Assembly (NCBI GenBank): GCA_022605405.1
Contig: JABYQQ010000012.1
Span: 310,001 to 374,000 of the forward strand
From: Earliella scabrosa
Lineage: Eukaryota > Basidiomycota > Agaricomycetes > Polyporales > Polyporaceae
Length of the DNA stretch: 64,000 nucleotides
Direction of reading: 5' to 3'
The notes under the pieces were generated by a model. It had not been told where the DNA came from and made no database searches. It saw only the letters and a program-made list of their open reading frames with translations. Made by a program: the position numbers and the translations under genes. Numbering within the stretch: position 1 is the stretch's first letter; each line of letters begins with the position of its first letter. Positions 9,985-22,429 of the stretch are shown piece by piece.

Positions 9985-12900
9985 ATGGCTCCTCAGCGTA
10001 CTACTCGTCGTAACGCCGCCGCTATGGAAGCAGCTTCCGATGACACATCGGTGAAGGCCACCACCTCGTGCGTATTCCACATGCAGTCTATTCTTCTCCT
10101 CTCTCATGCATTATTCTAGCCGCAAGGCCTCTGCTACTGGCAAGGGGGCTCCAGCGACCAAGGTCGCCGGCTCTCGTCGTGCTGCTCCAAAGCCCAGCCC
10201 TCCTAAGGCCAGCGCTTCAGGCGCTTCCACGCCTCGCCGTCGTGCGGGAGCAGCCAAAACGTAAGTGCGCTCTTTCTATGTTGAGCTGAGATCTTCACTT
10301 ATACTTTCTGGCTTAGATCTGCAGCCCCATACCGGGCGGCTTCTCGGGCTGCTCGAGGCAAGGTTGTCAAGAGGTACGTGCCGCTGTACGCTTTTATATG
10401 TCTTTGCTAACCAAAAGCGTAGTCAAGAGTGGATTGAGGATGAGGCTGAGGAGGAGAACGAAGTTGTGGAGGATGAAGACGTGCCGATGGATGAGGACGA
10501 CGAAGAGAACATTGAGGAGGCGACGGCTATTACCCTCAGGTGCGTCCATTCTGCATCTTTGGTAGGGAGCGCATGTCTGACTACTTGCTCAGCGATGAGG
10601 AAGTCTCCGACTCTGGCAATCACAATGAGCAGCAGGGCCATGGCCACGCTGACAGCACTGTCGTTGAAGAAGAGGACGAAGATGCTTTCATAGAGGTGTC
10701 GGAAGAGGAGCATTCTGACGCCCGTCCTGCGGTGATGCGCACACCCAAGACCGCTACGTGAGTGTCTTCTGGAGGCTTCTGAGTAATATATATTGAGGTG
10801 CTCTCAGCCGTGTCCGTATGGGAGGTGTAACAAACGTTCCCAGTCCTGCCACCCCCTCTCCGGCGTAAGGATCTTCTTTGCTGCCGTTCTGACACCTTTT
10901 AAACGCTACCGTAGCAAGACGCCGTTCCGCAAGACCCCTGCAGCTAAGCGCGTCAAGCAGTAGTCCACTTTCCTGTCACCTCGGCCTTCCATCTCATCAT
11001 CTCTCCAGGGAGGACAGCGACGATGAGGGAGTTGAGGAGTAAGTTCCCCATTATCAATGTCTGGAGCACTGCTAACATGTCGAAATATTTCTAGAGTTTC
11101 TCCAGTCAAAAAGAGCCGTCTTGGCTCTGGCAGTGTGGCCGAAGTTTGTCCGCGCAAGATCGTCCGTGACAAGTAAGTTGTTCTTTCTATATGCCTGCAA
11201 ATACGTGACTCTGATGCATCAACATTGCAGGGAGATTCAAGTCCCTGACGAGCCAGTTGTCAATCCCGCAACTGGCCGGAAGGTCCTTCCTCTTCCTCGC
11301 CGTACCTCCACCCAGGTCTCAAAGGGTGGATCAGGCCAGGCTGGAGAGTCGCAGGCAACTTCTAAGACCTCTACGCCTAAGGGAGCATCTGCCAAACCTG
11401 GGGCGAAGACTTCAACTCCGAAGGCTGTTGGAGCGAAGACCGCAACTCCGAAGGCTGCTGCCAAAGCTGGCGCCGTCAAGGCCACTCCCCGCCGCAAGGT
11501 CAAAGCACCTGAGTATGTCTACATTTTCATGTCTACATTTCTGTCTTGATCTAACAAGAATGTTGCAGTTCGGCAGAGCGCATGTTCAACCCTGATCTTT
11601 CAGAGGTTGATGCGGAGACGTAATACACCTACTTCTTACCTCTTTTGCCTCCTCTCATTCACATATTCAGTTACCGGGCACAAATCCGCCTGTTCCGAGA
11701 CGCTATGCCTCTTCCTCAGTTAAACGAGTTTCATGAAGTGTATGACTTGGGTGTGCCTTAGGCTTGATGAGATTCAACAAGAAATTGACAACGACAGGTG
11801 AGTTTGCTGAGCATTCTATCACAGCGAGTGATTGTTCAAACGTTGGAGTAGTCCTTTGTCTGAACTGGAAGATACTAATGCTCCTGAGCCTGCGTTGTCT
11901 TCTGGGGAAGGCGCAAATGTGGACGATGATGAGGCGATGAACATTGATGACGATAACGGCCCCGAGGCTTCAGAGATCTCTGGAACCCATGAAGAAGCGT
12001 TGAACTCTGACAACCTGGTTGTCTACGGTATGTGGATGTGTCATATCCATGTGCATCATGTCGTCTTAGAATACCCTAGATGCGTCAGCTGTTCAGGATA
12101 TCCGGAATGGGACGCCGTTGCCAACAAGCTCATTCTCTGGTGGCGACAGTATCGTGCCCTCCTCATCTGCTCTGTCTCCTCCTCAGTTTCCACCAGGCTT
12201 TGGCCCTGGAGTCGACTTGAAAGATCCTGAGGCTACAGACGTCGCTCTACGCCGTTGCGGTTAGTCTCAATCTTTGCATCATTATGTATCAGCCCTCATT
12301 GACTTTCATTAGGGAGCACTGGCCTGACTACGGCAACTATCCACCATGCTAGCCACTCTTGGCTTTCTACAGGAATCTGCGTACAACCTTGACTATGAGT
12401 GCGTACTTCACCTATGTCTTTCTACATGAACATGGAGTTATCTAACTTGTCGTCCAGCTCTTTCATGGCCCTGGTGCTATCATCGTTCGGTGGGCCAAAC
12501 GACAGCCCTCTCGTCATCAACCCCGCCCGATCATCTCCCGATCTCGTCATCGCGGCTCAGCACTATGGCAGCAAGAACGACGTAATCTCTTTCAAGTCGC
12601 CCAGTGGCCCTAAGCGGGCCATTCTCTGGTCTTTGGGGATGGTCTTTGGGTGCAACATCATCACGCCCACGGCGTTTGCCAAAGGGGACCACCAAGTTAA
12701 GCAGGTATTGCTTGGACCGTTGCGGGGGGAGAACGTACGTGCTTTGGCGTGGATGGCTCAAGTTCTGCGGCAGAAGTGTCTGGGCGTCAGCACCTTCATG
12801 GTACGACTTGCTGATGGCTCAAACAAGATCCATGGCCTGTCCATCAAGACGTATCCCAGTGGGGGTGAAGCGCCAAGCAATGGTACGATTTCATGTTTGT

Positions 12901-13346
12901 TTCTCAGCTCGCATGCTCAATGGATGTTTCGTCAAGCCCGTATGCTGCCCGGAATGGGGGTAACGCCTAACAAGATGCACGGGAAGGGAAAAGGCCGTCA
13001 CGTTCGTTCTTGGACATGCGGGACAAGACGTCTTGGTCTACGGATGACGATAGTAAGTTGCGTCTTTGGCATGTACATGAGTTGCATCTCATCTGCTTAA
13101 ATGTTTAGTTGCGATTTGGGATGCGCGTCCCCTCTTCCAAGCCGGCAAAGCACCGGGGAACAACTTCTGTCATGATCGCGTTACCAGTCTTCCCCGCCTG
13201 TATCGCGATCTGGAGTTTGGAGACATTGCTCTAGTATACTACGGTGCTTCCACCTATCCCGTTAGCCGCGCCGTCCATGCAGAGGCCTCTATTGGACTCA
13301 GCCTGAATCTGTACGGCGTTGTGTTGATTGCCAGCCGCAACTTCTA
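9985..13346 (+). CDS. hypothetical many-exon protein with acidic and TPK-rich regions
   Basis: ATG at 9985 opens MAPQRTTRRNAAAME. At least eleven short GT-AG introns can be placed in phase, for example after ...VKATTS, ...RAGAAKT and ...CPRKIVRDK. The N-terminal half is Ala/Ser/Arg/Lys-rich and followed by strongly acidic blocks (EDEDVPMDEDDEEN). A middle section carries repeated TPK motifs (KTSTPKG, KTATPKA) like a histone H1-type basic tail. The C-terminal half is better ordered (SLGMVFGCN, LLGPLRGENVRALAW) and ends at a stop near 13344 after VAIWDARPLFQAGK and LYGVVLIASRNF. Some junctions near 11755, 12340 and 13040 do not join cleanly, so there may be frameshifts. I do not recognise a function. 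A chromatin role is only a guess from composition. Confidence 0.6.
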
Positions 13347-13455
13347 GTCCCTTCGTCCCTTCGTCCCTTCGTCCCTTTGTCGTTTCGTCCCTTTGTCGTT
13401 TCGTCCCTTTGTCGTTTCGTCCCTTCGTTGTCCCTTCGTTGTCCCTTCGTCCCTG
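13346..13455. repeat. short tandem repeat, TCCCTTCGT-type
   Basis: Directly after the preceding stop. About four copies of a 9-bp TCCCTTCGT unit, then three copies of a TCCCTTTGTCGTTTCG variant, then more 9-13 bp variants. Simple-sequence array without coding sense. Confidence 0.8.
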
Positions 13456-14214
13456 TCTCAGTTATCGTAATGATACTTCATATATTGGTTGTTGCCCCAG
13501 TACTACTCGATCGTTGGTGTTCGTGAAGTTGTAGAACGTTGAAAATATATCGAGTTGACGCAGCAATGAAATCACTCGTGCTTCTGGAAGCGGGATGTCC
13601 GATGACCCATGTATGTATGTTGTGAGAGCGCCTTCCAAGAAATAACTGACATAAGCATGCACGTGATGGCAAGTTGAACTTCGTTCGTAATTGAGGACTC
13701 TCAATCAACGTCTGCCGCCTTCTGCCTGCACTTACCTTGCTCGCGCAAACTTCTTTCCATGTTATCAGCCCACTATGGTGGGGTTTATTCACTATGATAT
13801 ACATACTGGTAGGCATCACTTCGGCGCCTTGCCAGGCAACGAGAGAGAGTTCAACCGAAGCAGGCAACCCTCTGGCAATATGTGGGTCTATCGTTGACTG
13901 TTAAGTGGCCCAATACCAGTAACTGACAATTTGTCTTTAGCGTTTACATTGGGTATAGATATGGATTCGATAACGTGTTGGGGAAGCCGTTCCATTATTC
14001 CAATGCGTATTCAAGTTATAGCCTCATTGGAGAGTAAGGGTTTAGCAGACACCCTCCAGACAAGTGCTGCGCCCACCGAGGGCAGGGTTATGACAGACAC
14101 CCTCATGGCAAAGTCGTCCATTTCTGGGCATGCTGGGATAGATACTTGCGATACACATACAGACATGAGCTGCAATATGAAGCATCTGGAGTGTAGCCTG
14201 ATGTCAATAAACAC
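13456..14214. other. unassigned region before Helitron 1
   Basis: Short ORFs exist on both strands (for example 13691-13897 plus) but none has a recognisable motif or clean exon structure. The 5' boundary of Helitron 1 should lie here. I could not find the ATTACRATTGATGAG start signature seen in its relatives, so the 5' end may be truncated. Confidence 0.3.
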
Positions 14215-15016
14215 ATGTCCAAACAACGCTTAATTCAGATAATACAAGCACATGAGTGCGGGGTATGTGCGCAGTATCTAGCAGAGTTTATGCCCATCAG
14301 CAAGCCAAAAACAGATCAAGAACGACAGAGTGCACGGCGTATTCGTACATTGGCTGTATCCAAAGATCATAATACATCTCTACTTTCAGACTTTCCTCCA
14401 CCACCGGTGTCGCAGAAACTTCTTCATGAAACTGTGGCAGGATTCGCAAAAGATGTACAGATATCCAACTTTCTGGAGTCGGGCTGTGCAGTTTGTGGAT
14501 TGCTTGCACCCAAACACAGAATGCAGAATATAGATGGTGTTGCATTTGACCGCTCGTTACTTCTCTCTGATGAACCGGTGACTAGACAAGAGCGACACTC
14601 TGCTGCTGATCCCATACGCCCCCATACTGGTCCAGTTCTTCTGCCTAACTGTAAAGACATATGTTCCTCATGTTTGACACTTCTTCAGCAAGGTAAGAAA
14701 CATGGTTTGTGGATTGGTGAAATATTGGTCCAAATGTTCCAACTGAAAAAGAATTCTGAAGAACTCCACTGTTGGTACGCAGAAATAAAGTGGCTCAGGC
14801 TTTGGAATGGCTTAAGTTGAATCATTGTGACTATGCTGATCTAGATATCTCTTATGACAATCTTAGCAAATATCCTGAAAATGAACCTCCAGTAATCGTG
14901 AATTACACACAAAGTATGGATTCGAATAAAGATCCTGAATCTACTGCAGTTAATGACGCAGATCAAGATGGGGGCATCGATGCAGGAGACTGTCCTTTAT
15001 TGTTCATGGACTCACT
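14215..15016 (+). pseudogene. Helitron 1 N-terminal zinc-binding region
   Basis: The reading frame carries CGVCAQYL, CAVCG and CSSCLTLLQQGK pairs. These resemble the cysteine-rich region that precedes the Rep domain in fungal Helitron proteins. The frame continues into GLWIGE, then changes. A few bases on, the characteristic RTPLLVRRNKVAQALEWLK appears in another frame after an in-frame TGA. The stretch normally found between GLWIGE and this motif in the family is missing, so there is an internal deletion plus a nonsense codon at about 14725-14765. The last part (to 15016) reads into the start of Rep. Confidence 0.75.
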
Positions 15017-15025
15017 GGAGCCAAT

Positions 15026-17763
15026 TTGGACCGGCTAGCCACTACGAGGAGATATGAGATTACTGCCAGAGCTGTCGATTATTTCAAGTCTGGAGGGAAG
15101 GTGTTGGGCATTGGCCAATCACAACAACCAGAGAGTATCTATGACAACCCACAACTGTATCCTCAAATGTTTCCTTGGTTATTTCCATATGGTCTGGGTG
15201 GACTACATAACACTATGGGATATAAACCAGTATCAGAGGAAAAACGTAAACAGCAATTGTTAATGTATCATGATAAGCGATTTCAATTAGAGCCCCTATT
15301 TCTGCTAGTGGCACTAAATCATGAACAAATCAAAAAGTCCACAACCACTGGATACTTACTAGCAGACAAGTCAAAGTTCACCGAAATTGCTGATCGCATA
15401 GTCAATCTTGATGCAGCCACATTAGCAAATATCGTGGAAAGACTCAAGACTGGACCTGTCAAACCGGAGACTGAGGAAGAAAAGGCCTGTTTTGGATCAT
15501 GTTAACTATAAGGTTCAAGGGTCTATCACCAGCAAAAAATACATGCGCAACGAGATTTGGTCACTAGTATCATATCTTGGAGCTCCATCTTGGTTTATTA
15601 CTTTTGCTCCAGCAGATGTCAAACATCCATTGGCATTATACTTTGCAGACACTCATCAAACATTAGTACCAGAGTTTCGAGATAAAGATGAAAGAATGAA
15701 ACTGATAGCCAACAATCCTGTTGCCGGAGCAAGATTCTTCAAAGTGGTTGTAGATTTATTTATAAAACATGTTCTTGGAGTTGGGCTGAACCGTGCCGGC
15801 ATATATGGAGAAACAGCAGGTTATTACGGCACTGTCGAACAACAAGGCCGACTGACACTACATTTACACATGCTACTATGGATCAAGAATGCCCTCACAC
15901 CACAGGAAATCAGAGATAGAATCATGGATCCAACCTCGGACTTCCAAAGGGCAATGGTAGAGTATCTTGAGAGTGCACATAAGGGGGAATTCATAAATGA
16001 AACCATGGAGTCTGTAGCTAATCAGATCAATGCTGCTCACACTGCTGATGGTCTACGTGTTCCACCTACAGAAACACTTCCAAAGATTCCCCCCAATCAA
16101 TGCAGCCATGACTTCATCTCTGACTGCACCCACTGTCAGCAACATAAGTTATGGTGGGATCAGTATGAGAAGGAGATCAATGAAATTCTGTATCTATCAA
16201 ATGTACACCATTGTGTCACCTGCAATAAAAATGGACAAATACCAAAGAGTGTCAAAAACTCAGGAATACAGGAAGTGGACAATCGTGGTTGCACAGATCC
16301 AGTCACCAAAATATGCAAAGCCAGATTTCCCCGTGAAACGTTTACTACAACCCAAGTTGATCCTGAATCTGGAGCATTAATGATGAAAAAAGGCGAGGCT
16401 TGGTTAAATACATTTACTCCAGCTGTTTCATATCTTCTGCGTTGCAACCACGATGTCACAAGTCTTATGTCTGGTACTGCAATCAAATCTGTGATAGCAT
16501 ATGTAGCAGATTATATCACGAAAACCCCATTGAAGACTCATGTAATGTTTCAATCTATTCAGAAGGTTTTTGAGCGTAACACTGAAACTGTTTCCAACTT
16601 GAAAGCAGACAAGAGTAAAGCGAGACAAATTATGACCAAAATGGTGAATGCACTCACTGCAGCCTCAGAAATAGGTGGTCCCATGGCAGCCATGTACTTA
16701 CTAAAGCATCCTGATCACTATACCAACCATAGTTTCAGAACCTTTTTCTGGAAAGGCTTTGTATATGAGGTCATGAGATCATGGGATGATTCTGGAAAAA
16801 TTGTTGATAATGCAAAGTCAACAGTTGTGCTTGGACTAGATGAGGAGGAAGCAGACAAAGGGCGCTCTCGTATTGTTCCAATCTCACCAGTGCTGGATTA
16901 TATGCATAGGCCACCAGAACTTGAACATATTTGCGTGTATGATTGGATTAGATTGTATCATAAGCGACCTATTCCCAAACACAAAAAGAAATTTGCCCGA
17001 CCGCAACTTCGGACTCAAGACAGTGAAAAACTATGAAATTGATGACAAATTGCCTGCAATTATGGAAAGCATGCAAGAAATAGGCGATGATGCACCAGAG
17101 GTCATAAATGATGGAGAGCACATCTCTGGAACCACTCTGAGAGGAGGAGTTCCATTGGCACTAGAAGAGGAAGAGAGTGATGAGGACACTGGCCACTCTT
17201 GTAGCAAATCCAATGGCGCTCTAAACCGTGAAGAAGAGGAGGAATCAGAAGATGAGCTATTACTTACCAGTCAATCTAATGCAAAACTTGCAAAGGAGAC
17301 ACCAGTCATGCAGAGTAATAAACCCAAATTGCCATCATACTATATGTTTCATGCCAGTCATCCGCAGGCTAAAACTCATGAAGTTTGTCTAGAGGATGAA
17401 AGTTATTCCTATGTACCCAACTTTGTGGGTGGGCCATTGCCACGCAAAGATCAAGGCAGTCGGGAGGAGTACTGTATGACAATGTTAACTTTATTCAAGC
17501 CATGGCGTTCTGGAGCTGATTTGCGACCCGATGAAAATGTTTCATGGGATGAAAGCTTTAGATCCCATGTATTCACCAAGAGACAGGAAGACATTATGAA
17601 GTTCTTTCACATACGATATGAATGTAATGATGCACGAGATGACTTCTCAGCCCAGCGAAAGCAGCTGGAAAGAGACAGCAAAGGAAAGGAAGCATACTAT
17701 TTGAGTAGTCAGGATCTTGATGAATTGGATACTCAGCATTATGTTTATGAAGCAGATTACGAT
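15026..17763 (+). pseudogene. Helitron 1 Rep (HUH/Y2) domain and acidic linker
   Basis: Rep performs strand nicking and joining in rolling-circle transposition. The HUH motif is visible as LHLHMLLW (about 15860). The paired catalytic tyrosines appear in YVADYITK (about 16500). Upstream, the frame breaks at 15490-15505, where two ORFs overlap in different frames (MDHVNYKVQG resumes). A second break near 17000 shifts into a long Glu/Asp-rich linker that includes the family-typical EEYCMTMLTLFKPWRSG (about 17468). The coding sequence then stops because element B is inserted after ...YVYEADY at about 17756. Two cysteine pairs (CSHDFISDCTHC, CVTC) lie between the HUH and Tyr motifs. Confidence 0.88.
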
Positions 17764-18834
17764 TGATGAGGTACGAAGAAATCGTTCTTTATGCAGCCAG
17801 ACTCCAGCCAGACAGATGTCACAATGATCCTCACCCGTGGGAACAATTTTGGAACTCAGCTTACAACAGTAAGTAGAGTTACTTACCAGATAAGTACATG
17901 TAAGCGCCAAATAAGCGCCCATGGCACAGCCACCATTTAGACGCTGTTTTGGGTGCTTGTGGGCGCTTTTTTGATGCATGACATCACACTGTGACACTGT
18001 CAATGCTACTGTACTACTTCAGTAACTTCTTACTATGTGGTACTATCACTATGTATTATATATCATTCTGTTCGCATTTTACAGCTCTATTTGAATAAAT
18101 TACTCATTTAGTACAATCAACAACAACTCAATCACCACATGCAGTACACTGCTGTAGCCAGACATGTGTGATATTTTTTAGTTTCACTTCACTCTTTTTC
18201 AGATTCTTTCATCCTTCATTTAACACACTGCACTACTGTGTCTCAATGCATTACATTAATGCAGTTAGATATGTTCAACAATTAATCAAACATGAACAGT
18301 CACCCATACTCTACCACATTAGTTATAACACTTTGATGTTGTATAGATGATTGATCTATTATTCTGTTGACCTTCTATCAATCATTTCATAAAAGTGGTT
18401 GCATGATGTTGTATTTTTGACACACATTATACAGTGTAAACTACTGTTAAGCAATGGTTATAGACACTGAACACCCAGTATACTTCACATTCACCAGCAC
18501 ATTCACCAGTGGTAGTTGATGAATTTGATTTGGACCAAAATATATGGTGTTCTTGAACTGTTTATTTATTAATTGACATATATCACATGGTCTTTGTTAA
18601 TATTCTTTGACTTCTATATACTAATTGCATATATTAAAGATCTTATATAATACATCATGCAAAGATTGTATTGGATAGAAAGCTTGTATGAATTGTTAAT
18701 ATTTACACCATTTGTCTTCTGCTGTATCATATATGTTTTGCTGTAGGAACACAGAAAGTACAATATATCCCTAGCAGTCAAAATAAAATACTCATCAATC
18801 GTTCATGCCAGACATGGCCCACTTTAAACCAAGT
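17756..18834 (+). mobile_element. non-autonomous Helitron/Helentron-like element, copy B
   Basis: Inverted copy of 1738-2796, inserted in the Helitron 1 coding sequence between the linker and the helicase. It begins ATTACGATTGATGAG (17756-17770). It ends CTCATCAATCG, hairpin, ...AAACCAAGT (18834). Thus its 5' terminal repeat pairs with a 3' repeat placed 33 bp inside the other end. Helitron 2 has no insertion at the equivalent protein position. No protein gene is supported inside. Confidence 0.8.
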
Positions 18835-20681
18835 ATTAGTAATGAAGAGCGACAAAATGACTTAGTGAATGGAGATGACTGGAATAATGTCTCTCGTGCA
18901 GAGATAATACGCTTAGGGCGAAGCTCTACTGCAGAAGACATCATGAGAGGTTCTGGCTGGCTGGATACAGTGCTCAAGAGAGGGCATTTAGAATTGTTGC
19001 TAATCATGCAATCAACCCTTGTGGAGAGCATCTGAAAATGTATTTGGGGGGAATGGCTGGCACCGGCAAATCACAAGTAATCAAAGCTCTCACTTATTTC
19101 TTTGCAGAACGAGAGGAATCTTACAGATTTATGTGTCTAGCACCCACAGGATCAGCTGCTGCTCTTATTGGAGGATCCACATACCACTCAATGCTGGGTT
19201 TTAGCAAAACAGATTCTACAGAGTCAGTGGCCAATGTAATGCAAGTTCGTAATAGATTGATGCGTGTTGAGTATATATTTATTGATGAAATCAGTATGCT
19301 TGACTGCTACAGTCTCTACAACATATGTGCGAAAATGTGTGCAGCCTTGAAGAATGATGGAACACCTTTTGGAGGTATCAATATGATATTTGCAGGAGAC
19401 TTTGCCCAACTGCCACCTGCAGTTCAAGCGGCTTTATACTCTCATGAAGTTAGTTGTGTTATCCACAAAAGACATAGTCATCACCAGCAGAAACAATCCA
19501 TTGGAAAGGCGCTATGGCATCAATTTACAACTGTGGTTATATTAAGAGAAAACATGAGACAAAAGTCTCAAAAGCCAGAGGATGCACAATTAAGAACAGC
19601 GTTGGAAAACTTGAGATATAGATCATGTACTGAGGAAGATATCAAGTTAATTCAGTCCCGGATTGCAGGGCGTGGTGCTGGCCAGCCAAAGTTAAGTGAT
19701 TCAAAATTTCGAAATGTGTCAATTATAACATCTTGGAATTCCTACCGGGACAAAATCAATGAACTTGGATGTGTACGATTTGCCAAAGAAACCAAACAGA
19801 AGTTGCTAACATTCTATTCTATTGACAAATTGGCCTCAGAGTCCGAAAACAGAGAGGAGAGAAAACATGAGCATAAGCGGAAGATCAATCCGAAGAGATC
19901 AACTAATATTGTTAATACAGAACTTCAAAACAAGCTGTGGAATCTGTCTCATGAGCTTACTGAACATCATCCTGAGTAACTGGAGATTTGTGTGGGACTT
20001 CCAGTGATGATCAAAGTTAATGAGGCCACTGAATGCTGTGTTACAAATGGAGCAGAAGGAGTCGTTGTGGGATGGATTGCCAAACCAATTTCAGAGACAG
20101 AACAAGCCTTAGAAACACTATTTATCAAACTGACAGCAGCCCCCACACCAATCAATTTGCCTGGGCTGCCTGAAAATGTTATACCATTGTCGCATCTATC
20201 CAAAACAGTTAAATGCAAACTGCCTAATGGGACATTATTGGAAATAGTACGAGATCAGGTGCCTGTGGTTCCAAACTTTGCCATGACAGACTTTGCATCT
20301 CAGGGCCGAACTAGACCAAATAATGTGTGTGATCTGCAAAATTGCCGAACACATCAGTCTGTATATACATGTCTGTCACGGGGTTCATCACTTGAAGGCA
20401 CAGTGATTGTACAATCCTTTGATACTGCCAAACTAACAGGAGGAATTGCTGGTTCACTGCGACAGGAGTTCAGAGAACTAGAGATACTTGATGAGATTAC
20501 GAAGCTGCGATATGAAGGATCTCTCCCATCTAAGGTCTTTGGTATAACACGAAATGAACTGATACATTCATTCAGACAATGGAAGGGTGAGAACTATGTG
20601 CCTCAAGCGATACATACTGCCATTAAATGGTCATCTACAGACCCATTTCCTATAGAGCCAGTAACAGAGGATACACCATGA
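18835..20681 (+). pseudogene. Helitron 1 Pif1-like DNA helicase domain
   Basis: After a short linker (GDDWNNVSRAEIIRLGR) and a frameshift near 19030, the helicase reads with Walker A GGMAGTGKSQ (about 19050), Walker B FIDEISML (about 19280), GDFAQLPP (about 19400) and RENMRQ (about 19545). The C-terminal motif has FASQGRTRPNNVCDLQNC (about 20290). These are hallmarks of the superfamily 1B Pif1-like helicase that unwinds the transposing strand. One nonsense codon (TAA, 19977-19979) replaces a Lys codon kept in Helitron 2 and splits the domain. Otherwise its catalytic motifs look intact. Confidence 0.9.
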
Positions 20682-21765
20682 ATGACTATTAAGGGACCCA
20701 CAGTTAAATCCATAAAATCAAGAACAGAGACTAGCAACAATATCACCCAAAAGAACTCTGTGAAACAAGCGCACTCCCTCTTCAAACCAGCGCAAGGTTC
20801 ACAGGCACTAAATACAGTAAGTAATATTTCTAAGTCTGCTGTAAAATGCAAAAGAGATGAAGAGGTTGAACAGACTTTGAAGAAAGTCAGGGCTAAGAGA
20901 ATCAAGGCTACAAAAGCACCACAAGGAAAGACATTTGTTGGTTTCCCATGGGATGAAGAGAACTACAGTTGTGCCTATGATAGTCTCCTCACATGTCTTT
21001 TAGCATTATATACTCAGTGCAGAGAGACATGGAACGAGACTGTTACAGCACAAAGTCAAACATTACGGGACTTGGGGATGTTATTCAATAATACTCTGCC
21101 AGAGGTCAACAGAATGTCTTTGCCCCAAGCCCGCAACTTCTTCAGAAATCTGATGGGGGTCCGCAACACTGAGTTGAGAGCCAAAGGGTCAGAGCTGACT
21201 GATTTATACACATTAGTACGTGAGACACTGAAGTTGGACATTCCAGTATCACAGAGAATAATATCGATGTCGAACATGCAACTACACTAGTGATTCTATG
21301 ACCAGTTCTAAGGTAGTATGGACTTGCGATGTTGACTTTTGGAAAGCAAATCCTGCAAAGCTTGGTACACATAAGGGCAAATCAGTAACACAATGGATGA
21401 ATGCATTAGCCATCCAAAAGACAAACCAATGTTGTCCCAAGTGTTCAAAATGTATGGTCATGTTAGATTCATACACGGTTGCACCTGGAATACTTGCATT
21501 CTTGACACCTGACAAAGTTGTGATAGAAACACAAATTGTATGTCCAAACATCAATCAAATGTACAAATTGTGTGGAATAATATATTATCACCAAGCACAC
21601 TTTGTATGTCGCTTTATTGATAATTCTGGTGGGGTTTGGTTTCATGATGGGGCAGTCAATGAAGCCAAAGTGGTGTACTACGACAATATATTGAACTGGA
21701 CACCAAAGAAATTGCAAACTGCAGGAGATGCGGTTATGAGTGTTCTTTTGTACTCTAAACTCTAA
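20682..21765 (+). pseudogene. Helitron 1 C-terminal ubiquitin-protease-like domain
   Basis: Follows the helicase after a stop at 20679-20681. The Cys-box YSCAYDSLL (about 20965) and the His-box YYHQAHFVCRFID...VWFHDG (about 21590-21645) have the spacing and sense of a USP/UCH-type cysteine protease. A CX2C pair (KC.TCN-like, read in the shifted frame at about 21268) and CCPKC (about 21433) suggest a zinc-binding insert. A one-base frameshift near 21265 separates the halves. Many Helitrons carry OTU proteases; this one reads more like the USP fold, by inference from motifs alone. Compare the intact version at 52422-53252. Confidence 0.6.
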
Positions 21766-21819
21766 ATCTATAGATACAGATATCGTAGATTTATCAATTC
21801 TTACATCCTCTCCTTAAGC

Positions 21820-21863
21820 CTCATCAATCGTTCTTGCCAGAAATGGCCCACTCCAAACCAAGT
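21820..21863 (+). other. Helitron 1 3' terminus
   Basis: CTCATCAATCG, then TGCCA-GAAA-TGGC hairpin, then CACT...AAGTG hairpin, 55 bp after the last stop codon. The loop bases differ between copies while the GCCA/TGGC stem is kept. Confidence 0.75.
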
Positions 21864-22429
21864 GTGTTTCAGGCTCCCATGTCGACATTGCTGTACATTC
21901 CTACTTGGGTGGGAGTGGGCCATGTCTGGCAGGCACGATTGATGAGCTGGTTGATAATCAATATTGGTATGTTAATGAATGACCAAATGATCTACAATTA
22001 TCGCTCCATCACTAAAAGTTAAGTTCACATATACTTGGTTTCGAACTGTTGATCAAAGCATGAAACATCACTCAAAGGTTTACATTTCATGCAACACTCT
22101 TTTGAACTGAGCATTGACTGCTGTCAGATACGTTAGATAATCTCATCTCTCCATTTTGCAGTGGACGAACTTTTATCACGAACTTTTATCACTTCAATGA
22201 ACTTTTCCAAGTATAGTATAGAATCCCAGTAAGCCAGACCGTGTTTAGATGGCACAATCTCAAAGTATTGAGCTTTAGATACACTGGAACAAGCTCATTG
22301 CATATGGATTTATGCAGCATAGCATGCCACTCTTTTTGCTTATCATACTAGCTTATTCCTGTCATTCCAACACAGTATTTACTCATTGCAGTAATTAACT
22401 TCTAGTGTGTCTATGAGGTGATCTTTGGC

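Larger units (their letters stand above)
14215..21863 (+). mobile_element. Helitron 1, autonomous type, decayed
   Basis: A RepHel-type coding region in the right order: zinc-binding N-terminus, HUH Rep nuclease with two tyrosines, acidic linker, Pif1-like helicase and a C-terminal ubiquitin-protease-like domain. It ends with the 44-bp terminus at 21820-21863. Inactivating changes include an internal deletion near 14725, frameshifts near 15490, 17000 and 21265, a nonsense codon at 19977, and a 1.08 kb element inserted at 17756. The other copy (49281-53320) gave the comparison used to place these lesions. Confidence 0.9.
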
